From assembly GCA_964642175.1 (NCBI GenBank), contig CAZXOK010000010.1, positions 1 through 64,000 on the forward strand: a DNA stretch of 64,000 nt. The letters run 5' to 3'. Source of the DNA: JANQGG01 sp964642175. GTDB lineage: Bacteria > Bacteroidota > Chlorobiia > Chlorobiales > Chloroherpetonaceae. The first letter of the stretch is position 1. Each line of letters begins with the position of its first letter. The notes beneath the pieces were generated by a model. It saw nothing but the letters and a program-made list of their open reading frames with translations. It had not been told where the DNA came from and did not search any database. Position numbers and translations under genes: made by a program. Below are positions 35,941 through 43,299 of the stretch, one piece after another.

Positions 35941-37483
35941 ACTTCAAAATCTGAGTTTTAAGCCGTTCGAGGCATCCGAGAATATTCTCAGTGATATATA
36001 TCTAAAAATAAGACACGGGGAGCGTATTGGTATTTTAGGGCCTTCGGGTTCGGGCAAAACCACGCTTTGCTTCCATCTTATAGGGTTACACAAGATTGCT
36101 TTGACCGGTGAAACACGGGGGAAAATTTTAATCAATGGTGTAGATGTTTCGGCTTGTGTCTTTGAAGATCTTAAAAGAGAAATGGGTTTTATACCGGCCA
36201 TGTTGCTCCAAAACCCGGAAAGCCAGATCTTTGCCAACATGGTCCAAGAGGAAATCGCTTATGGCCTTCAGGATCCGGAGCGTGTGATCATCCGGGATGT
36301 CTTAAATCAGGTGGGATTGCAGGGGTATGAAAAACGATCTGTTAAGGCACTTTCTTTAGGCGAAAAACAGCGTGTATTGATTGCAACTTTATTAGCCCAA
36401 AATCCCTCTGTATTGGTTATGGATGAACCAACCAACAGCCTTGATGGATTGGGGCAAGCCCGGTTTCTTGAAAGTATCGGGCCACTTGGTGCAACTCAGA
36501 TCATGATTGAACACAATCTGAAGCTTTTATGCCACTGGGCAGAACGAATTGTGGAAATAAAGGCAGGACGGATTTGTTTTGACGGGCCGGTGCAAAAATG
36601 GCTTAAAGAAACCAAAGTACCACCGAGATTTTTTAGTGCAGGGCTCAGCCATAAAAGTGATGGCAAAAATGGTTCTACAGCATTATCCCGGCAATCACAA
36701 CAAACTGGCAATGTGGCTACTGAAACCGATACGACCCAGCCTATTCTAAAATTTAACAAGGTCTCTTGTGCTTACACAAAAGAGAAAACTGTATTCCGGG
36801 ACGCCTGTTTTGAGATTGAAAAAGGGCAAACGGTTGGTGTGTTGGGATTGAATGGTTCGGGCAAAACAACCCTTTTCAAGCTGATTTGTGGGTTGAAAAA
36901 GCCACAGTCAGGCACCATTTTTTTTAGAGAACAATCACTGGAAAAGCAAAAGCCTGAAGATTTCTTAGGCCTTATCGGGTATGTGTATCAGAATCCCGAG
37001 TATCAGCTTTTTGAAGATACGGTTGAGCGTGAGTGTAATTTCATCCTGAGAAATTTAAATTCCAGCCATACTGAGATGCAACAAAAAACGCGCAAATGGC
37101 TGGCGTTTTTTGGCCTGGGCGAGCTTGCCATGCGTTCGCCGTTCAGCATGAGCTACGGTGAAAAACGTCGATTAAGCCTGGCATCGGTCTTGATTTCAGA
37201 ACCCGAAATTGTATTGCTTGATGAGCCAACCACCGCTCTTGATGAATCCAATATTACAGCTTTAGAAGAATTGATTTTTGAATTAAGTTCTCAGCAGGGT
37301 AAAACCATACTTGTTGCCACGCATGATCTGGATTTTGCCAGGCGCGTGGCCGATCGGTTTTTGATCATCGAAAATGGCGGGCAAGTAATAACCAAATCAA
37401 AGCATGAGTTAAACCCGGAATACTGCGTAGAAAAAGGATTTCAGGTGCCCATAACCTTAAACGCCGGCTTTAATGAATTTTAG
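35924..37483 (+). CDS. ecfA: ECF transporter double ATPase (EcfA-EcfA' fusion)
   Basis: A 519-residue protein with two ABC domains. Domain one (about 1-235): Walker A GPSGSGKTT, signature LSLGEKQRV, Walker B VLVMDEPTN, with MIEHNL at the switch. Domain two (about 270-510): Walker A GLNGSGKTT, signature MSYGEKRRLS, Walker B IVLLDEPTT and switch ATHDLDF. Both signatures carry GEK, typical of EcfA. Translation starts at TTG (35924), supported by a perfect AGGAGG at 35911-35916 with 7-base spacing. It overlaps the S component by 17 bp and ecfT by 11 bp, so all three are translationally coupled. Confidence 0.93.
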   Translation: MPWDIELQNLSFKPFEASENILSDIYLKIRHGERIGILGPSGSGKTTLCFHLIGLHKIALTGETRGKILINGVDVSACVFEDLKREMGFIPAMLLQNPESQIFANMVQEEIAYGLQDPERVIIRDVLNQVGLQGYEKRSVKALSLGEKQRVLIATLLAQNPSVLVMDEPTNSLDGLGQARFLESIGPLGATQIMIEHNLKLLCHWAERIVEIKAGRICFDGPVQKWLKETKVPPRFFSAGLSHKSDGKNGSTALSRQSQQTGNVATETDTTQPILKFNKVSCAYTKEKTVFRDACFEIEKGQTVGVLGLNGSGKTTLFKLICGLKKPQSGTIFFREQSLEKQKPEDFLGLIGYVYQNPEYQLFEDTVERECNFILRNLNSSHTEMQQKTRKWLAFFGLGELAMRSPFSMSYGEKRRLSLASVLISEPEIVLLDEPTTALDESNITALEELIFELSSQQGKTILVATHDLDFARRVADRFLIIENGGQVITKSKHELNPEYCVEKGFQVPITLNAGFNEF

Positions 37484-38198
37484 TATTAACAGCAAAAAAA
37501 CGATCCTACATGAGTTGAATATTCTCACAAAGCTGAGTCTCATGGTAGGCCTTTCGGCAGGGGTTTTTTTGGTGAATTCGCTCTGGCTGCTCTCAGGTTT
37601 GCTTATTTTGGGTATCCTGATTTACACCCGGTTAGACATTCGCCTTGGATCTCTGAAATGGGTACTCACACTAATGCTTATAAATTCACCCCTTACACTT
37701 TTGGTGTTCTTACTTTCATTCGGGTTTGAAGAGGGCTTTTCGCAAACGATCCTTCTGAAAGGCCTGGCTCAGGGGGGGGTGTTTTTGAGCCGGATCTACA
37801 TTTTAATTCTGTTCAACATTATTTTTGTTGCCACAACCGACCTGCGGGAGCTTACTGCGGGGTTAAAAACCTTGAAAATCCCCAATGAGATCTCAGATTT
37901 AATTGCCACGTTATTTGGTTTTCTGCCCATTATGGTCGAAGAAGCCCGACGCATTGTTGAAATACAGCGGATGCGCGGTTTGAAACCCCTGCATCTCATG
38001 AATCCGGCAAAATTCACAGCACTGGTTATTCCATTGCTGATGCTCAACATGCAACGCTCTTACGAAATCACCCTGACCAAATACCTGCGTGGCAATGGAA
38101 ATCAAGTGGAATTACCGGGATTAAAATTTTCAAGACACGACGCCCTGGCCTTCTCCGGAATGGTTGGGCTAATCGTGGTTATGTTGCTGGTTAATTAA
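37473..38198 (+). CDS. ecfT: ECF transporter transmembrane coupling protein EcfT
   Basis: A 241-residue EcfT. N-terminal helices cover about 12-60 and 66-90; further helices lie at about 100-120 and 215-238. Two coupling motifs of the ARG type appear as QRMRG (about 167-171) and KYLRG (about 205-209); these bind the ATPases. It completes the transporter with the S component and EcfA. A lone ECF set without partner genes beyond the methyltransferase is consistent with a dedicated importer. Confidence 0.88.
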   Translation: MNFSINSKKTILHELNILTKLSLMVGLSAGVFLVNSLWLLSGLLILGILIYTRLDIRLGSLKWVLTLMLINSPLTLLVFLLSFGFEEGFSQTILLKGLAQGGVFLSRIYILILFNIIFVATTDLRELTAGLKTLKIPNEISDLIATLFGFLPIMVEEARRIVEIQRMRGLKPLHLMNPAKFTALVIPLLMLNMQRSYEITLTKYLRGNGNQVELPGLKFSRHDALAFSGMVGLIVVMLLVN

Positions 38199-38531
38199 AT
38201 GGTTTGTAAGAGCTATTTTTAACAATGCTTGTTTCATGCTCTGCAGAATAGAGATTCGAGGGGCTTTAGATCACCATATATAATTATTGTAATTGATCGT
38301 AAAGCTCCTTATTCAAGTCCTTCTCATAAGCCTCAGACTTAGGTGAACATCTGTTAAGTTTATGGTAAGTGTCTTGGATTAATGTGTTTTTAAGTTATTT
38401 TTTTGCCGCTCAATCGTCCTATTATTCCCTTTTTCCGGGTTCGTTGCCTGAACGTTTAGATAAAACTTAGGTGAAATCAATAAGTTCATACAGAAAAACG
38501 TAATCAGTGACTAAACTTTAAATAAACGACC
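38199..38531. other. Intergenic region with one long hairpin
   Basis: About 330 bp between ecfT and the nucleotidyltransferase gene. A hairpin at 38260-38308 pairs GGGGCTTTA-GATCA with TGATC-G-TAAAGCTCC around a 20-base AT-rich loop. It has no T-tract, so it is not a classical terminator. I saw no other clear element. Confidence 0.5.
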
Positions 38532-39509
38532 ATGAAAGCCATTATCCCAGTCGCCGGTGTTGGAAGCCGGTTGAGACCACATACCCACACATTGCCAAAA
38601 GTGTTGCTCAACGTTGCCGGTAAGCCCATTATCGGGCACATTGTTGATAAACTTATTGAAGAAGGCATTCGAGATGCCGTTGTGATTATCGGCTACCTCG
38701 GCGATATGATCCAGGAATACCTAACAGAGAACTACGATATTAATTTCACATTTGTTGAGCAGGAGGAGCGTAAAGGCCTGGCCCATGCCATCTGGATGTG
38801 TAAAGAGCATGTCGATATGCAGGAAGACCTGTTTATAATTTTAGGCGATACAATCTTTGAAGTGGATTTAAAAGACGTGGTAAATGGCAGCCAATCCTCG
38901 CTGGGTGTAAAAACCGTTGAAGATCCACGCCGGTTTGGTGTGGCCGTTCAGGAAAATCATGTGGTAACCCGGTTGGTGGAAAAACCCGATCAACCGGTCA
39001 GTAATCTGGCACTGGTAGGACTGTATTGTATTAAGAATTCCCAGTTGCTTTACGATTGCCTGGATTACGAGATCGAGCACGATATTCGTACAAAAGGGGA
39101 GTTTCAATTAACCGACGCCCTTCAGATGATGATTGAGCACGGAGAAAAATTTACAACATTTCCTGTAGAGGGATGGTACGACTGCGGAAAACCCGAAACC
39201 CTTCTGGAAACAAACGAGATATTGCTGAAAACCAAAGCAAATGTACATAAATGTAAAAATTGTGTGATTCACCCACCGGTTTATATTGCTGAAGACGCGG
39301 TTATCGAAAACAGCATTATCGGGCCTTTTGCAACCATTGGCCGAAAAGCAGAGATTAAAGATGCAATTGTTAAGCACTCAATTGTAGGCCGCCAGGCCAA
39401 AGTAAGTGGTTTGCTGTTGCATAACTCTATTGTGGGAACAAACGCTGTGTTAAACGGCAGTTTCAGAACCATTAATATCGGCGACTCTTCAGAAGTAGAC
39501 TTCCATTAA
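38532..39509 (+). CDS. Sugar-phosphate nucleotidyltransferase
   Basis: A 325-residue NDP-sugar pyrophosphorylase. The nucleotide motif GVGSRLRPHT (about 9-18) and PKVLLNVAGKPII follow the GxGxRLxPLT pattern; FIILGDTIF supplies the metal-binding Asp and GWYDCGKPETLLETN is typical of thymidylyl/glucose-1-phosphate transferases. The C-terminal left-handed beta-helix (about 245-320) shows hexapeptide-like repeats (VIENSIIGPFATIG, IVKHSIVGRQAKVSG). The substrate is not determinable. No other sugar genes are adjacent. Confidence 0.88.
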   Translation: MKAIIPVAGVGSRLRPHTHTLPKVLLNVAGKPIIGHIVDKLIEEGIRDAVVIIGYLGDMIQEYLTENYDINFTFVEQEERKGLAHAIWMCKEHVDMQEDLFIILGDTIFEVDLKDVVNGSQSSLGVKTVEDPRRFGVAVQENHVVTRLVEKPDQPVSNLALVGLYCIKNSQLLYDCLDYEIEHDIRTKGEFQLTDALQMMIEHGEKFTTFPVEGWYDCGKPETLLETNEILLKTKANVHKCKNCVIHPPVYIAEDAVIENSIIGPFATIGRKAEIKDAIVKHSIVGRQAKVSGLLLHNSIVGTNAVLNGSFRTINIGDSSEVDFH

Positions 39510-39519
39510 CCACCGATTC

Positions 39520-39727
39520 AACCAGTTGGATGTCAAACAACTTTGGAATATTAAACTCAGAATAATATATTCTCTGCGTGTTTGACATCCCCAATATCTT
39601 TGGACACGGTGTCAAAGGCTTTAAAAGAATTTCCCGGTAATCACCGGGCAAACTACAGCCGTGTCCTGACATAAATATCATTGTTAGGAAGCCTTGGCCT
39701 TCAAAAGCTAAAGGCTTTTTTTATGGT
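39520..39727 (+). promoter_or_regulatory. Structured metK leader: candidate SAM-responsive attenuator
   Basis: Between the nucleotidyltransferase and metK there are three structures. A 12-bp perfect stem GGATGTCAAACA (39528-39539) pairs with 39579-39590. An 8-bp stem GGACACGG (39602-39609) with CCGTGTCC (39659-39666) encloses a hairpin CCCGGT-AATC-ACCGGG (39633-39648). A terminator AAGCCTT (39689-39695) / AAGGCTT (39711-39717) runs into a T-tract. The nonamer AAAGGCTTT occurs both inside the second stem loop (39614-39622) and in the terminator (39710-39718), so AAGCCTT can pair with either. That is the logic of an antiterminator. The metK-ahcY context is that described for the SAM-Chlorobi motif; I could not confirm family identity. 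Confidence 0.6.
39689..39724 (+). terminator. Conditional terminator before metK
   Basis: Seven-bp stem AAGCCTT/AAGGCTT with a 15-base loop followed by seven Ts, 50 bp ahead of metK. Its 5' arm can instead pair with the loop at 39614-39622. Confidence 0.65.
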
Positions 39728-39773
39728 GTGAATCTTTAAAGAACACATTTTTTAACACAAAAATACATTCGAT

Positions 39774-40976
39774 ATGTCTAGATTTTTATTTACTTCAGAA
39801 TCCGTTTCAGAGGGACATCCTGATAAAGTTTCTGATCAAATCTCTGATGCCGTTCTTGATGAATTCTTAAGACAAGATCCAAATTCTCGTGTAGCCTGTG
39901 AAACATTCTGCACAACAGGTTTAGTGGTTGTTGGTGGCGAAGTAACTTCTAAGGGTAGAGTAGAAGCTGAGCCTTTAATCAGAAAAGTTATTAATCAAAT
40001 CGGTTACACCAAATCCGAGTACAAGTTCGATGCCGAGTCTTGTGGTATTTTATCGGCCCTTCATTCTCAATCACCTGATATTAACCGCGGAGTTGATCGA
40101 AAAGAAGAAATCCCTGATCCTTTAGACAGAATTGGTGCCGGCGACCAGGGTTTGATGTTTGGTTTTGCCTGTAAAGACACACCTGAATTAATGCCAGCCG
40201 CCATTCAGTATGCACACAACCTGGTGAAAACCCTGGCTGATGTTCGCAAAGAAGGAACAACTATCAAGTACCTGCGTCCCGATTCCAAGAGCCAGGTGAC
40301 CCTGGAATACGATTACCATGAAATTGTTCGTGTTGATACCGTTTTGATTTCAACACAGCACGATCCAGAAGAAAGTGGCTATTCAGAAGCCCAGTGGCAG
40401 GAGCGTATTAAAGAAGAGGTGATTAACTGTGTGATTAAAAAAGTGATCCCGTCTGATCTGGTTGATGACAAAACCAAGTACATCGTTAATCCAACCGGAC
40501 GTTTCGAAGTGGGTGGCCCTCATGGCGATACAGGTTTAACAGGCCGCAAAATCATTGTTGATACTTATGGTGGTGCTGCACCTCACGGCGGTGGTGCATT
40601 CAGTGGTAAAGATCCATCCAAAGTTGATAGAAGTGCCACCTATGCAGCTCGTTACATTGCGAAAAACGTGGTCGCAGCCGATCTGGCCGAGCGTTGCACC
40701 GTTCAGGTGTCTTATGCCATCGGTATTGCCCGTCCGGTTTCAATTCATGTAGATACCCATGGTACAGCTACAGGCGGATTGAAAGACGCTGAAATTCAGG
40801 AAAAAGTTGAAAAAATCTTCGACCTGCGCCCGGCTGCCATCATCGAAGGATTTGGCTTGAATAAACCTAATGGGTGGTGCTTCCAGGATACAGCTGCTTA
40901 TGGCCACTTTGGTCGTGATATTTTCCCCTGGGAAAAAACAGATAAAGTAAATGAATTGAAAAGCGCCTTTAAGTAA
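39774..40976 (+). CDS. metK: S-adenosylmethionine synthetase
   Basis: A 400-residue MetK, which makes SAM from methionine and ATP. It has SESVSEGHPDKVSDQISDA at the N-terminus (His and Asp of the active site), GAGDQGLMFGFA, and the glycine-rich GGAFSGKDPSKVDRSAAY-like segment (here SATYAARYIAK) near the end. It is read together with ahcY 48 bp downstream. The length is typical. The preceding leader suggests control by its product. Confidence 0.98.
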   Translation: MSRFLFTSESVSEGHPDKVSDQISDAVLDEFLRQDPNSRVACETFCTTGLVVVGGEVTSKGRVEAEPLIRKVINQIGYTKSEYKFDAESCGILSALHSQSPDINRGVDRKEEIPDPLDRIGAGDQGLMFGFACKDTPELMPAAIQYAHNLVKTLADVRKEGTTIKYLRPDSKSQVTLEYDYHEIVRVDTVLISTQHDPEESGYSEAQWQERIKEEVINCVIKKVIPSDLVDDKTKYIVNPTGRFEVGGPHGDTGLTGRKIIVDTYGGAAPHGGGAFSGKDPSKVDRSATYAARYIAKNVVAADLAERCTVQVSYAIGIARPVSIHVDTHGTATGGLKDAEIQEKVEKIFDLRPAAIIEGFGLNKPNGWCFQDTAAYGHFGRDIFPWEKTDKVNELKSAFK

Positions 40977-41024
40977 ATGTGAACATTAGCTAGAATTTTT
41001 ACCTAAACAACAAAACGATATTTT

Positions 41025-42332
41025 ATGACGACTCAAGAGAAATTACAGTACAAAGTAAAAGATATTTCACTGGCAGAATGGGGACGTAAAGAAATTCGCC
41101 TGGCTGAAGCTGAAATGCCCGGCCTTATGCAGATCCGCGAGGAATTCAAAGCCTCACAGCCTTTAAAAGGTGCTCGTATTGCCGGTTGTTTGCACATGAC
41201 CATTCAAACCGCTGTATTGATTGAAACCTTAGTTGAATTAGGTGCCCAGGTAACCTGGTCTTCCTGTAATATTTACTCAACCCAGGATCATGCTGCTGCT
41301 GCAATTGCTGCTGCAGGTGTTCCGGTATATGCCTGGAAAGGCATGACCGAAGAAGAGTTCTTCTGGTGCATTGAACAAACCATTTTCTTTGAAGATGGCC
41401 AGCCCTTGAACATGATTCTGGATGATGGTGGCGATCTGACTGAAATGGTCTTTGAGAAGTTCCCGGAACTGGCGCAGAGTATTAAAGGTATTTCCGAAGA
41501 AACCACCACTGGTGTACTTCGTCTTTACGAACGCGAGAAAAAAGGTACGCTTTCCATCCCGGCCATTAATGTGAATGATTCGGTTACCAAGTCCAAATTT
41601 GATAACAAGTATGGATGCCGCGAATCCTGTGTGGATGCTATCCGCCGTGCAACAGATGTAATGATTGCCGGTAAAGTGGCTGTTGTTGCAGGTTTTGGTG
41701 ATGTGGGCAAAGGTTCTGCTGAATCGCTTAGCAATGCCGGCGCACGGGTTATCGTTACAGAAATTGATCCGATTTGCGCACTACAGGCAGCCATGGAAGG
41801 CTACGAAGTGAAAAAAATGGACGATGCGGTTAAAGAAGCTGATATTGTGGTTACCGCTACAGGAAACCGCGATGTGGTTACCGAGCGCCATTTCCGCTCC
41901 ATGAAAGACAAATGTATTGTTAGCAACATCGGACACTTCGATACAGAAATCGATATGGCCTGGTTAAACAATACCTATGGCAATACCCGTGATGAGATCA
42001 AACCTCAGGTTGATCTTTATAATATTGAAGGTAAAGAGGTGATTGTACTGGCTCAGGGTCGTTTGATGAACCTGGGGTGTGCCACCGGCCATCCATCTTT
42101 TGTGATGTCTAACTCTTTCTCCAACCAAACACTGGCTCAAATTGAGCTCTATAACCATCCTGAAAATTACGAGAAGAAGGTTTATACCCTTCCGAAACAC
42201 CTGGATGAAAAAGTGGCTCAATTACACCTTGAAAAAATTGGAGTTGAGATTGATACCTTGAGCGACGTGCAAGCCAAATATATTGGCGTTGATGTAAAAG
42301 GTCCGTTCAAGCCAGAGCATTACCGCTATTAA
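41025..42332 (+). CDS. ahcY: Adenosylhomocysteinase (SAH hydrolase)
   Basis: A 435-residue SAH hydrolase that regenerates homocysteine and adenosine after methyl transfer. The substrate site has HMTIQTAVLIETL, and the NAD site GFGDVGKGSAESL (about 224-236). NVNDSVTKSKFDN and SNIGHFDTEID are family landmarks. It ends HYRY, the conserved C-terminal tail that closes a neighbouring subunit's NAD site. It forms with metK the methyl-cycle pair of this operon. Confidence 0.98.
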   Translation: MTTQEKLQYKVKDISLAEWGRKEIRLAEAEMPGLMQIREEFKASQPLKGARIAGCLHMTIQTAVLIETLVELGAQVTWSSCNIYSTQDHAAAAIAAAGVPVYAWKGMTEEEFFWCIEQTIFFEDGQPLNMILDDGGDLTEMVFEKFPELAQSIKGISEETTTGVLRLYEREKKGTLSIPAINVNDSVTKSKFDNKYGCRESCVDAIRRATDVMIAGKVAVVAGFGDVGKGSAESLSNAGARVIVTEIDPICALQAAMEGYEVKKMDDAVKEADIVVTATGNRDVVTERHFRSMKDKCIVSNIGHFDTEIDMAWLNNTYGNTRDEIKPQVDLYNIEGKEVIVLAQGRLMNLGCATGHPSFVMSNSFSNQTLAQIELYNHPENYEKKVYTLPKHLDEKVAQLHLEKIGVEIDTLSDVQAKYIGVDVKGPFKPEHYRY

Positions 42333-42353
42333 GTTTAAGCGGAACGCATTTAT

Positions 42354-42384
42354 AAAAGGCAGCCTTTATGGCTGCCTTTTTTGT
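42354..42384 (+). terminator. Rho-independent terminator after ahcY
   Basis: Perfect 11-bp stem AAAAGGCAGCC / GGCTGCCTTTT with loop TTTAT and a following T-tract. The stem is nearly the same sequence as the terminator at 21721-21748. Confidence 0.88.
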
Positions 42385-42442
42385 TTAGTGCTTGATAAGA
42401 AGTATTAGTTTGTCGGGCAGTAATCTGTTGGATAGGGTCTTT

Positions 42443-42838
42443 TTAATCACATACCTTGCCAGCCTGGTGGCAGGCCAGATCGTCTGAGTTGGTGTTTTCA
42501 AGCAATTCCTGGGCCAGCTGGCTATCAAACCCGCAATCCAGCTTTTGTCCAACGCGCAGAAGCGGTCGCCTGATCAGGTAATTGTCTTTGATCATTTCAG
42601 CCAGGGTACTTTCTTCATCCCATTCTTTTGGCTTTGCCTCCCCTTTTTTAACACGCGGAGCATACGGGTTGTGCCATTTCTGAAGCGGCAGGTTCTGGAA
42701 AAAAGGCCTTAGTGATTCTTTAGACCACTCTTCTTCGAATATATTTTTAACAGTAACCTGATGGTTCAGGCTTCGGAGCTTTTCCACCTGCTTCTTATTA
42801 TTCTTGCACTCGGGTTTTACGTAGATTTCAACTTCCAT
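42443..42838 (-). CDS. ArsC/Spx-fold nitrogenase-associated-type protein
   Basis: A 131-residue thioredoxin-fold protein of the ArsC/Spx group. It follows the nitrogenase-associated family pattern (TIGR01616): an N-terminal KPECKNNKKQV in place of the CxxS/CxxC site, LRPFFQNLPLQKWHNPYAPRVKKGE, then LIRRPLLRVGQKLDCGFD. A Cys-containing tail (LACHQAGKVC) is an extra. Cys11 is present in the active-site loop. In diazotrophs this family sits near nif genes; no nif genes occur here, so the role is open. No arsenic genes are near either. Confidence 0.75.
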   Translation of the reverse strand: MEVEIYVKPECKNNKKQVEKLRSLNHQVTVKNIFEEEWSKESLRPFFQNLPLQKWHNPYAPRVKKGEAKPKEWDEESTLAEMIKDNYLIRRPLLRVGQKLDCGFDSQLAQELLENTNSDDLACHQAGKVCD

Positions 42839-43299
42839 AAAAAACTCGCTTTCTTCATTTGTTAGAACTCTCTATGAGATATTTCAAAACTGATTTCCCC
42901 CGTTCAGCCCATAAACCAGCTGCATGGGTGAATAAATGTCTGCATTTTTCGGCTGTTGTGCAATATGGAGGGCAAAAATTTTAATCTACCTTACCAGGTT
43001 GGCGTGTCGATTTTGTATAAAATATGATGTCTGAAAACAGGATCCGGTTTTGGGTGTCTGTGGCGGTAAGTGTTCATCAATTAAATAAAAAAAGAGCCGG
43101 GAGGAATAATCCTGCCTACGGCCCTTTTCCAATTAACTATGACAATGAGAAGCGTAAAGAACACAAAGAACATTTACTAAATTTTCATCTGAAATATAGC
43201 GAATTATGATTTATTCCCAAAATCATATCGGCCCGAAACATCCGAAAATTTTTAGTAGATTTCAGACTGATTTCATCCTAATCCAAATCGCTAACACTC
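42839..43299. other. Intergenic region before dnaE
   Basis: About 460 bp. A terminator-like hairpin at about 43091-43126 (AAAGAGCCGGGAGG...CCTGCCTACGGCCCTTTT, imperfect) is visible. A 61-codon open frame at 43024-43209 overlaps it and looks like chance. I saw nothing else. Confidence 0.5.

Noticed and set aside
43024..43209. A 61-codon open frame before dnaE
   Set aside because: It overlaps a terminator-like hairpin, has no family resemblance and no ribosome site, and its composition looks like non-coding DNA.
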